From Polyangiaceae bacterium (GTDB taxonomy: Bacteria; Myxococcota_A; Polyangia; Polyangiales; Polyangiaceae): a stretch of DNA of 64,000 nt. The notes beneath the pieces are model-generated. The model did no database searches. It was not told the origin of the DNA and was given only the letters and a program-made list of their open reading frames with translations. Both the position numbers and the translations under genes were made by a program. Shown one piece after another: positions 16,289 through 26,034 of this stretch (its first letter is position 1; each line of letters starts with the position of its first letter). The stretch covers positions 1,373,238 through 1,437,237 of the forward strand of contig JACKEA010000002.1 in assembly GCA_020633235.1 (NCBI GenBank), read 5' to 3'.

Positions 16289-19200
16289 GTGGCTCGGCAG
16301 CGCAAACAGCTCATCGGCGGTCGTTACCGTCTCGACGAGCGCCTTGGCCGCGGGGGCATGGGCTCGGTGTATCGCGCCTTCGACACCAGCCGGAAGCGCA
16401 CGGTTGCCCTCAAGCTACTGGAACACGCCAAGGACGACGAACGACAGGCCCGAAGCGAGCTACGGTTCCGGCGCGAGTTCGCCACGCTGACGGCGCATCG
16501 TCACCCGCGCATCGTCGAGGTCTTCGGCTTCGGAGTCGACCCGGAGGGCCCTTATTACACGATGGAGCTGATGGACGGTGAGGATCTACGACACGTGCGA
16601 GATCTGGCCGTCGGTGACGCGGTGAAACTGTTCGCGGACGTGGCGTCTGCTCTCGCGTTCCTGCACGACCGCGGTGTCGTCCATCGTGACGTGGCACCAC
16701 GCAACGTGCGCTGCACCAAAGATGGTCGCGCCAAGCTGCTCGACTTCGGCGTGGTGGTAGACGCGGGCTACGCCGGCGATCTCGCGGGCACGCCGGGCTA
16801 CGTGGCACCAGAAGCGCTCTACGGATTGCCCTTGGATGGACGCTCGGACCTGTTCGGCTTCGGTGTGCTCGCGTACTTCGCGCTGACCCATCAGCTGCCG
16901 TTCCCCTGCCGCAGCTTCGAAGAGCAGGTCGATGCCATGCGCACGGCACCCGAGCGCTTGTCCAAGCTGCGCCCGGACGTACCAAAAGCTCTCGAGGATC
17001 TGATCGGACAGTGTCTTCGTTTGGAGGCCCGCGCTCGGCCATCGAGCGCGGCCGAGCTGCTAGAGCGGCTTTCGGCGATCACACCGCTGTCCGACGTCGT
17101 GGCCCGCTTCGAGGCGCGCGGCTATCTGCACACCGCCGCGCTCGTCGGTCGCGAGCAGGAAATGGCCCAGGCGCGGCAGTACGCTGGAGCTGCCTCCCGC
17201 GGGCACGGGGCTGCGCTGTTCATGGAGGCCGAGACCGGCGCCGGCAAGTCTCGCTTGCTGCGGGAGATCGCGCTGCAGGCGCAACTCGACGGCTTCTTGG
17301 TGGCCACCGCCTCCGCGGAGCTGACCACGCCGCGAGCGTTCGGCGTCGCCGCGGATCTGCTCGCAGCCCTCGCGACGGCGCGTCCGCAGACGGTGCGCCC
17401 GCTACTGGAAAGGCGCGCGGACGAGCTCTGTCGCGTGCTCCCGGGCCTTGCGGGTCGTCTGGGCAAAGGGCGCCCCGCCGTGGATCCTGCAGAGGAGCGC
17501 ATGCGAGTGCTCGCTGCGATCTTCGACCTGATCCAAGAGCTATCTCGCGGCGAGCCGGTAGCGCTGTTCGTGGACGACGTCCAGCGGGCGGATGAAGCGA
17601 GCACCATGGCCCTGGCCGCGTTGGCTCGGTCCAGCGACGAGAGTCGGCTGTTCTTGGTGATCTCCAAGCGGAGCGGAGAGCGAGTCCGCGCCCCATTGGC
17701 GGTGGAGGCGCTGCTCGAGGCGAGCAGCCAGCAGCTTGCCGTGCGCGGCTTCGACGAAGGCACCATCCTCGAGCTGGTGGAGTCCACCTTCGGCAAGGTG
17801 CCTCACGAAAAGCGCCTCGCTGCACTGCTCTACGAAAAGACTGGCGGCAGCCCACTGTTCTGTACCGAGCTGCTTCGCCACTTGGTGGACACGGACGCGC
17901 TCCACTACTCCGATGGCCAGTGGCTGCTCGACGCTGAGATCGACCTCGACGAGCTGCCGTCGGGCTTGGCTCAGACCATCGAGACACGACTGAATCAGCT
18001 CGATGAGCCCACCCGCCGGGTGGCAGAGGTGCTCGCGGTAGTAGGTGGCGAGATGCCCCTCGAGCTGTGCGTTCAGGCCGGCGCGAACGAGGGCGAGGCT
18101 TTCGAAGCCCTCGATGCGCTGTCGCGTCAAGGCACGCTCGTGGGCGACGGGCAAAGCTACCGATTCCGGCACGATGCCTGGCGTGAAGCACTGATCCGCA
18201 GTCTCTCGGAGAGCGAGAAGCGCACGCTGCATCTTCGCATCGGAGAGTATTTCCTGTCTGCTGGGCGGCGGCGGGAAGCCGGCTTCCACCTGTACGCCGC
18301 GGGAGACGACGCGCGCAGCGCCGCTCTGCTCGAAGAAGTGGGCACGGAGCTCTACGACGCCCAGGCCCTCGCGGATTGCCTCGAGCCACTGGAATCCGCG
18401 CTACGAGCCCTGCAGCGCTCCGGTGCACCGATCACACGCATGATGCACTTGCAGGTGATGCTCCTGTCGGCGGGGTGGGTGGTGGATCATCGTGTCGGGG
18501 GACGTTGGGCGGCACCGGCCATGATCGCCTACAGCCGCCAGGCCGGACTATCGATGGCAGCACGCCTCCGGCCGCTACTCGGCAAGCACTTGGCGCTCAG
18601 CTTCGGGGTGACCCTCGCCGTGCTGCGCTGGTTGCTCACTGGAGCGCGGGGACCCAACCCGCTGGCCGCGCTCACCACATTCGCCTTCACGCTGGGGTAT
18701 GCGTGCGGCCTGGCCAACGCCAAGAACCGTTTGGAGGAGCTGGAATCGTTGGTCGCGTTGTCGGAGCCCCTGGGCATCTTCAAGAAGCGAGTTCCCTACG
18801 CGACCTACCTCGCGGCCCACGCCTTCCCCCAGATCCTCCTCGGGCATCTGGAGCACGCCGCGCGCAATCTCACCACCTGCCTGGGCATCATCCAGGAGGA
18901 TCACCTGTCGCCGGCCACCGAGACCCAGCGGCGCTTCGCCGAGACCGCTGTGCGCGGTCTGCGTGCGCTGGTCGACGTGAACCAGTTCGAGCCGCGCCTC
19001 GAGGAGGATCTCACTCGCCTGGACGAGATGGGCTTCCGCTACTACCAGCTCGTCGCCAATACCACGCGTATCGTGGCCTACCGCTATCGGGGGGAAGAAT
19101 CAAAGGCGACCGAGCTGGAGGAAGCGATCGAGACACAGTGCCTGGAGCTCGGGTCTTGGTCCACCGACGTTCAGGCGTTGCTCTTCGCTCATCCCGCCTA

Positions 19201-19897
19201 CGCCCTGTGCAACGACGTGTTGGGCCTCAAGCGGAGCCTGGCAGCGCTCACGCACTGGTCGCGTGAAGGCTTCAGCTTCGAAGCCCGCATCGTGGTCACC
19301 CGCGCGGAGTATCAACGGGCGAGAGGTCGTCCAGAGCGCGGTTTGGAGGCTCTGCGCCAACTGTGTGACGAGCTCCAAGAGCGCGATGCCCTGATGCAGC
19401 AGTGGGCCCGCTCGGCCTTGGCGGAGTGCGCCTTCGCGGCGGGCCACTTGGGGGAGGCGGAAGCCGCCGCGCGGGAGGTCCTCCGGCGCGGGGATGCGCC
19501 AGGGCAACGAGTGGTGCTTCCCTACCTCCGCGTCCACCGTGTGCTGGGCCTGTGCTTGGCCAAGGCGGGAGAACCGGAGCGCGCGCTGGAGGTCATCGAT
19601 CGTGGTCTTCGCATGGCGGAGGAGCGCGAGATCCCCCCGCTGGCCGGCGCGCTACACGTGGCGCGCGCGCGAATCGCCCGGGAGTCTGGAGACTCCCTCG
19701 CCTTCGAGGTCGCCCGCGCAAAGGCGTCCGAGTGGCTAGAACCCACCAAGAACTCCTCGCTGCTGCGCCTCTTGGACCAGCTTTCCGACAGCTGGAGCGA
19801 AGACCGGGGAGAAGTCTTGGAAGCAGCGTCCAGCACGACGTCCGAGGTCACTCGAGTAGCAGACGTCAGAAGCGCCCAGTCACGCCGATCTCGGTAG
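16289..19897 (+). CDS. Ser/Thr protein kinase fused to AAA-type ATPase and helical repeats (PknK-like)
   Basis: A 1202-residue protein. Residues 12-270 form a Hanks-type kinase with GRGGMG (P-loop), VALK, HRDVAPRN (132-139, with Val and Ala replacing the usual Leu-Lys), DFG (152-154) and GTPGYVAPE. A predicted ATPase follows, with Walker A ETGAGKS (about 313-319) and Walker B-like VALFVDDVQ. The remaining 600 residues are all-helical TPR-like repeats. This order matches MalT/STAND-like signalling kinases such as PknK. The GTG start at 16289 was chosen because the frame upstream contains no other start. No membrane segment, so the protein is cytoplasmic. The missing catalytic-loop Lys (Ala136) may lower activity. 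Confidence 0.88.
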   Translation: MARQRKQLIGGRYRLDERLGRGGMGSVYRAFDTSRKRTVALKLLEHAKDDERQARSELRFRREFATLTAHRHPRIVEVFGFGVDPEGPYYTMELMDGEDLRHVRDLAVGDAVKLFADVASALAFLHDRGVVHRDVAPRNVRCTKDGRAKLLDFGVVVDAGYAGDLAGTPGYVAPEALYGLPLDGRSDLFGFGVLAYFALTHQLPFPCRSFEEQVDAMRTAPERLSKLRPDVPKALEDLIGQCLRLEARARPSSAAELLERLSAITPLSDVVARFEARGYLHTAALVGREQEMAQARQYAGAASRGHGAALFMEAETGAGKSRLLREIALQAQLDGFLVATASAELTTPRAFGVAADLLAALATARPQTVRPLLERRADELCRVLPGLAGRLGKGRPAVDPAEERMRVLAAIFDLIQELSRGEPVALFVDDVQRADEASTMALAALARSSDESRLFLVISKRSGERVRAPLAVEALLEASSQQLAVRGFDEGTILELVESTFGKVPHEKRLAALLYEKTGGSPLFCTELLRHLVDTDALHYSDGQWLLDAEIDLDELPSGLAQTIETRLNQLDEPTRRVAEVLAVVGGEMPLELCVQAGANEGEAFEALDALSRQGTLVGDGQSYRFRHDAWREALIRSLSESEKRTLHLRIGEYFLSAGRRREAGFHLYAAGDDARSAALLEEVGTELYDAQALADCLEPLESALRALQRSGAPITRMMHLQVMLLSAGWVVDHRVGGRWAAPAMIAYSRQAGLSMAARLRPLLGKHLALSFGVTLAVLRWLLTGARGPNPLAALTTFAFTLGYACGLANAKNRLEELESLVALSEPLGIFKKRVPYATYLAAHAFPQILLGHLEHAARNLTTCLGIIQEDHLSPATETQRRFAETAVRGLRALVDVNQFEPRLEEDLTRLDEMGFRYYQLVANTTRIVAYRYRGEESKATELEEAIETQCLELGSWSTDVQALLFAHPAYALCNDVLGLKRSLAALTHWSREGFSFEARIVVTRAEYQRARGRPERGLEALRQLCDELQERDALMQQWARSALAECAFAAGHLGEAEAAAREVLRRGDAPGQRVVLPYLRVHRVLGLCLAKAGEPERALEVIDRGLRMAEEREIPPLAGALHVARARIARESGDSLAFEVARAKASEWLEPTKNSSLLRLLDQLSDSWSEDRGEVLEAASSTTSEVTRVADVRSAQSRRSR

Positions 19898-20753
19898 TCG
19901 CTCCACTGGTGTCGTCGTCGATCATGATGAGGTACACGGCGCCGGAAGCGCCGAGGGCCGCCGCGCTGACCCAAGCGATATTGGTCCACAACCGGTATTT
20001 CGCCGCGCGGTCGCGGGCGCTCTCGCTGGTGTGCCCGGAGGCGTCGAACTTGTCCCGCGCCCTGAGCGCCTCGATGCCGAGAACGGTGGCCGTGCCCGCG
20101 GCCAGGGCGGCACCGCCCAGGGCTAGGTAGCCGAGCGTGCGATCCGGCGGCTCGCCGGCGCGGTCCTTGGGCTTGCTGACCGTGTGCTGGGGCACCGCCT
20201 CGGGATCGCGCTCCGAGCTGTTCGCTTCCACCAGCACCACCGTGGTCTGCCCGGCTTCGGCCACCACCCGCCGCACCACCCACACGCCGCTCACGAGCTT
20301 CACGTCGATGCGATGCTTGCCCGGGCTCAGGTAGAACACCGCGGAAGAGTCGTGCACCAAGAAGGGCGCCGAGCGGATGGTGGCGCCCTCCGGCGCGCCC
20401 ACCTCGATACGGCCCACGGAGGAACCGAGCTCGTCCAGCCGCTTGCGCGCGTCCGCTCGGGCGCTGTCCCCGAGCTTCATCTCGAGCGCCAGCGAGTACG
20501 CCGTCGCCGCACGACCGAGATCCCCCGCGAGCTGCCAGGCAAGCCCCGCGTTGTACAGCGCGGCCGCGTGGGGGCGAGCGCGGTATGCCTCGTAGAACGC
20601 GTCCGCCGCCTCTTCGTGCTGCCCGGCCTGGAACAGCGAGAGGCCCTCGTTGAACTTCTCGCCCGGGTCGGGCTTTTTCGCGCGCGCCGGCTCGCCGAGC
20701 AGACAAAGCACGGCAAACACGCAGAAGATTCGGAGCAGCGAGGGCCGGGTCAC
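19866..20753 (-). CDS. TPR-containing secreted protein with a membrane segment
   Basis: A 295-residue protein starting at a GTG that overlaps the SDR stop (GTGA). A signal peptide (LRIFCVFAVLCLLGEPARA) comes first. Residues about 25-100 form two to three TPR units (FNEGLSLFQAGQHEEAADAFYEAYRARP). Next is a PEGA-like beta domain (GRIEVGAPEGATIRSAPFLV.., LSPGKHRIDVKL) and one or two C-terminal hydrophobic spans (LGYLALGGAALAAGTATVLGI and NIAWVSAAALGASGAVYLIMI). The combination of TPR, PEGA and a C-terminal anchor is common in this phylum. The 3' end overlaps the kinase gene by 32 bp. Role unknown; possibly an envelope scaffold. Confidence 0.75.
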   Translation of the reverse strand: MTRPSLLRIFCVFAVLCLLGEPARAKKPDPGEKFNEGLSLFQAGQHEEAADAFYEAYRARPHAAALYNAGLAWQLAGDLGRAATAYSLALEMKLGDSARADARKRLDELGSSVGRIEVGAPEGATIRSAPFLVHDSSAVFYLSPGKHRIDVKLVSGVWVVRRVVAEAGQTTVVLVEANSSERDPEAVPQHTVSKPKDRAGEPPDRTLGYLALGGAALAAGTATVLGIEALRARDKFDASGHTSESARDRAAKYRLWTNIAWVSAAALGASGAVYLIMIDDDTSGATTEIGVTGRF

Positions 20754-21565
20754 ACGAAGAAGTCCGGGAGCAGCTCCTGCCCCGGAACATTGGCGTACTG
20801 GTCGAAGTCCGTGACCCCAGCCTCCCTCAAGACGGTCTCGTCGATGCAGAAGTTGCCGCTGTAGTCCACGCCCTTGGTCAGGATCGCGTAGGCGGCGTCC
20901 GCCATGATCTCGGGCTTGCGACAGCGCTCCATCGCGTCTTCTCCACCCAAGAGGTTCTGCACGGCAGCGGTGGCGATGGCGGTGCGCGGCCACAAGGCGT
21001 TCACGGCGATCTCCCCCTTGAACTCGTCCGCCATCCCCAGCACGCACATGCTCATGCCGAACTTGGCCATGGTGTACGCCACGTGAGGGCCGAACCAGCG
21101 CGCCTCCATGTTGAGCGGCGGCGAGAGGTTGAGGATGTGGGGGGTGGCGCTCTTCTTCAGGTGCGGGATGCACGCTTGCGAGCACAGGAAGGTGCCGCGG
21201 GTGTTGATTTGGTGCATCAGATCATAGCGCTTCATCGGCGTGGACAGCGTGCCCGTGAGGCTGATGGCGCTGGCGTTGTTCACCAAGACGTCGATGCCAC
21301 CGAAGGTGTCGACGGTCTTCTTGACCGCCTCGAGGACCTGCTCCTCGAAGCGAATGTCGCAGATGCAGGCGAGGCCCTTGCCGCCGGCTTTCTCGATCTC
21401 TTCCACAGCGCTGTACACCGTGCCCGGCAACTTGGGATTCGGCTCCGCGGTCTTGGCGACCACCGCGACGTTGGCGCCATCTTTGGCCGCTCTGAGCGCG
21501 ATGGCGAGCCCGATCCCTCGGCTGGCGCCGGTGATGAACAGCGTCTTTCCCTGGAGATTCGGCAT
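20750..21565 (-). CDS. SDR-family oxidoreductase (HSDL2-like)
   Basis: A 271-residue NAD(P)-dependent enzyme. The cofactor motif is TGASRGIG (12-19), the NNAS motif is at 96-99, and the active-site set is Ser148, Tyr164 and Lys168 (HVAYTMAKFG). The segments WFGPHVAYTMAK, ALWPRTAIATAA and the C-terminal FDQYANVPGQELLPDFFV resemble the hydroxysteroid-dehydrogenase-like protein 2 group, which acts on fatty-acid-type substrates; the actual substrate is not known. It is the first gene of a two-gene unit with the TPR protein. The start at 21565 has GAAGGAG shortly upstream. Confidence 0.85.
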   Translation of the reverse strand: MPNLQGKTLFITGASRGIGLAIALRAAKDGANVAVVAKTAEPNPKLPGTVYSAVEEIEKAGGKGLACICDIRFEEQVLEAVKKTVDTFGGIDVLVNNASAISLTGTLSTPMKRYDLMHQINTRGTFLCSQACIPHLKKSATPHILNLSPPLNMEARWFGPHVAYTMAKFGMSMCVLGMADEFKGEIAVNALWPRTAIATAAVQNLLGGEDAMERCRKPEIMADAAYAILTKGVDYSGNFCIDETVLREAGVTDFDQYANVPGQELLPDFFV

Positions 21566-21650
21566 CTCGTGCTCCTTCCGAGGCGGAACCGGACCCTACC
21601 CCAGCGCGGGCGCCTCCGCGACACGTTCCCACCGTGATATGCGCGGAGCC

Positions 21651-23906
<2,256 letters not shown>

Positions 23907-23912
23907 GGCCAG

Positions 23913-23954
23913 CGCGCCGCACCAACATGAAAAGAATGATGTTGGTGCGGCGCG
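23913..23954. terminator. Paired CGGCGCGA elements forming a terminator hairpin (copy 3)
   Basis: A perfect 16-bp inverted repeat: CGCGCCGCACCAACAT (23913-23928) and ATGTTGGTGCGGCGCG (23939-23954) around a 10-nt loop. The right arm continues with AAGCCCGTCTCG. It lies between the convergent S46 and DUF779 genes and probably terminates both. Confidence 0.75.
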
Positions 23955-23966
23955 AAGCCCGTCTCG

Positions 23967-24332
23967 TCACGTCGCTTCCAGCGCCGCGATCTCGGCGTCG
24001 TCGAACACCCGCGATCGCGTCAAGAAGCGCACTCCCATGGGAGCCTCCAGGGAGAAGCCCGCGCCGCGGCCGGGAACCACGTCGATGATCAGCTGGGTGT
24101 GCTTCCAGTATTCGAACTGCGCCCGGCCCATGTACACCGGGCAGCCTTCCACCTCGCCCAGGTGCACGTCCTGAGCCCCGGTGCGGAAGTCGCCCTCCGG
24201 GTAGCACATGGGCGCGCTCCCGTCGCAGCAGCCTCCGGACTGATGAAACAAGAGCGGCCCGTGCTGCTCGCGAAGCTCTTTGACGACTTCGCGAGCAGCG
24301 TCCGTGATCTCGACTCTGTTGGGCTTGGCCAC
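23967..24332 (-). CDS. DUF779-domain protein
   Basis: A 121-residue cytoplasmic protein. The Cys-rich motif QSGGCCDGSAPMCYP (about 29-43) and the block YWKHTQLIIDVVPGRG identify DUF779, a family that very often follows acetaldehyde/aldehyde dehydrogenase genes. The GTG at 24332 lies 4 bp after the dehydrogenase stop and is preferred to an upstream start inside the dehydrogenase. The Cys pattern suggests metal or redox chemistry supporting the dehydrogenase; the biochemical role of the family is not established. Confidence 0.88.
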   Translation of the reverse strand: MAKPNRVEITDAAREVVKELREQHGPLLFHQSGGCCDGSAPMCYPEGDFRTGAQDVHLGEVEGCPVYMGRAQFEYWKHTQLIIDVVPGRGAGFSLEAPMGVRFLTRSRVFDDAEIAALEAT

Positions 24333-24336
24333 GAGA

Positions 24337-25857
24337 TCAGAAGAAGCCCATGGGCTTCGGGTCATAGCTCACGAGCAGGTTCTTGGTCTGCTGGTAGTGG
24401 TCCAGCATCATCTTGTGGGTCTCGCGGCCGATACCGGACTGCTTGTAGCCCCCGAAGGCCGCGTGCGCGGGATACAGGTGGTAGCAGTTGGTCCACACGC
24501 GGCCAGCCTCGATGGCGCGACCGGCTCGGAAGGCCATGTTGGTGTCGCGGGTCCACACGCCGGCGCCCAGGCCATACAGCGTGTCGTTGGCGATGCGAAT
24601 GGCGTCGTCGTAGCCGTCGAAAGAGGTCACGCTGAGCACGGGACCGAAGATCTCCTCCTGGAAGATGCGCATCTCGTTCTTGCCCTCGAACACCGTGGGC
24701 ATCACGTAATAACCGCCCGAAAGGTCGCCGGAGAGCTTGGCCTGCTCGCCGCCCATCAGCACCTTGGCGCCTTCCTTCTTGCCGATGTCCATGTAGCTCA
24801 AGATCTTCTCGAGCTGGTCGTTGGAAGCCTGCGCGCCGACGGTAGTAGCGGTGTCCAGTGGGTTACCGGGTACGTGCGTCTTGGCGCGCTCCACGGCGCG
24901 ACCGAGGAACTCCTGGTAGAAGCTCTTGTCGATCAGCGCGCGGGACGGACAGGTGCACACCTCGCCCTGGTTCAGGGCGAACATGCCGAAGCCCTCCAGG
25001 GCCTTTTCCGCGAAGTCGTCCTGCTTGGCGAACACGTCGGCGAAGAAGATGTTGGGCGACTTGCCGCCGAGCTCCAGCGTCACCGGGATGATGTTCTCGG
25101 AGGCGTACTGCATGATCAGTCGCCCAGTGGTGGTCTCGCCGGTAAACGCCACCTTGCGGATGCGTGGGTTCTGGGCGAGCGGTTTGCCGGCCTCCACGCC
25201 GAAACCGTTGACCACGTTGAGCACGCCGGGGGGCAACAGATCACCTACCAGCTCCATGAGCACCAAGATGGACGCCGGCGTCTGCTCCGCAGGCTTGAGC
25301 ACCACGCAGTTGCCCGCAGCCAAGGCCGGCGCGAGCTTCCAGGCAGCCATCAAGATGGGGAAGTTCCACGGGATGATCTGGCCCACCACACCGAGCGGCT
25401 CGTGGAAGTGATAGGCGACCGTGTTCTCGTCGAGCTCCGAGATGGCGCCCTCTTGCCCGCGAATGCAACCCGCGAAGTAGCGGAAGTGATCGATGGCCAA
25501 GGGCATGTCCGCGGCCAGCGTCTCGCGCACGGGCTTGCCGTTGTCCCAGGTTTCGGCGACGGCCAAGAGCTCCAGGTTCGCTTCCATGCGATCGGCGATC
25601 TTGTTCAAGATGTTGGCGCGTTCCGTCACGCTGGTCTTGCCCCAGCGCCCCTTGGCGGCGTGCGCTGCGTCCAACGCGCGCTCGATGTCTTCCGACGTGG
25701 AGCGCGGGATCTCGCAGAACGGTTTGCCGGTGACCGGCGAGATGTTCTCGAAGTAGTTCCCCTTCATGGGAGGTGACCATTCCCCTCCAATCAGATTGCC
25801 GTAGCGGCTCTTGAAGCTGATTTTCGAGTCCGTTTGATTCGGCTTGGCGTAGATCAT
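24337..25857 (-). CDS. NAD+-dependent aldehyde dehydrogenase, AldB/ExaC type
   Basis: A 506-residue enzyme, the usual length for this group. The general-base Glu lies in LELGGKSPNIFF, and the catalytic Cys in NQGEVCTCPSRALI. It oxidises acetaldehyde or related aldehydes to acids using NAD+. The ATG at 25857 has a textbook GGAGGA ribosome-binding site 3 bp upstream; the longer frame includes promoter DNA and is rejected. A sigma54 promoter (25891-25905) points at this gene. The AcoR-like activator is divergent, and DUF779 is co-transcribed. Confidence 0.92.
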   Translation of the reverse strand: MIYAKPNQTDSKISFKSRYGNLIGGEWSPPMKGNYFENISPVTGKPFCEIPRSTSEDIERALDAAHAAKGRWGKTSVTERANILNKIADRMEANLELLAVAETWDNGKPVRETLAADMPLAIDHFRYFAGCIRGQEGAISELDENTVAYHFHEPLGVVGQIIPWNFPILMAAWKLAPALAAGNCVVLKPAEQTPASILVLMELVGDLLPPGVLNVVNGFGVEAGKPLAQNPRIRKVAFTGETTTGRLIMQYASENIIPVTLELGGKSPNIFFADVFAKQDDFAEKALEGFGMFALNQGEVCTCPSRALIDKSFYQEFLGRAVERAKTHVPGNPLDTATTVGAQASNDQLEKILSYMDIGKKEGAKVLMGGEQAKLSGDLSGGYYVMPTVFEGKNEMRIFQEEIFGPVLSVTSFDGYDDAIRIANDTLYGLGAGVWTRDTNMAFRAGRAIEAGRVWTNCYHLYPAHAAFGGYKQSGIGRETHKMMLDHYQQTKNLLVSYDPKPMGFF

Positions 25858-25890
25858 GGCTCCTCCTGTGCGTTGGCCGGAGCAGCTGAA

Positions 25891-25905
25891 GCAGAAAGCA
25901 CACCA
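25891..25905 (-). promoter_or_regulatory. Sigma54 (-24/-12) promoter of the aldehyde dehydrogenase
   Basis: On the minus strand the site reads TGGTGTGCTTTCTGC, with GG and GC spaced exactly as in the consensus TGGCACG-N4-TTGC. Transcription would start near 25880, giving a leader of about 23 nt that contains the GGAGGA site. The divergent neighbour encodes a sigma54 activator. Confidence 0.75.
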
Positions 25906-25945
25906 AGAAAAAGCGTCGTGATCTCGCGTCCTCGCTGCTTCGGAT

Positions 25946-25984
25946 GCGTCGCGTCGTGTAGCGTCCTGCAACACGACGCGACGC
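25946..25984. promoter_or_regulatory. 13-bp dyad, candidate activator-binding site
   Basis: GCGTCGCGTCGTG (25946-25958) and its perfect reverse complement CACGACGCGACGC (25972-25984) are separated by 13 nt. The centre is about 85 bp upstream of the predicted sigma54 start site, the normal distance for an enhancer bound by a sigma54 activator, and just upstream of the activator gene itself. Confidence 0.65.
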
Positions 25985-26034
25985 GGCGATACGCGTGGCG
26001 TGACCCGCTCGGGGGTTGGTGCGACACTCTTCGG

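Noticed and set aside
25834..26034. Upstream extension of the AcoR-like activator to 25834
   Set aside because: It would code through the sigma54 promoter, the dyad and the ribosome site of the divergent gene; the GAF domain begins well downstream.
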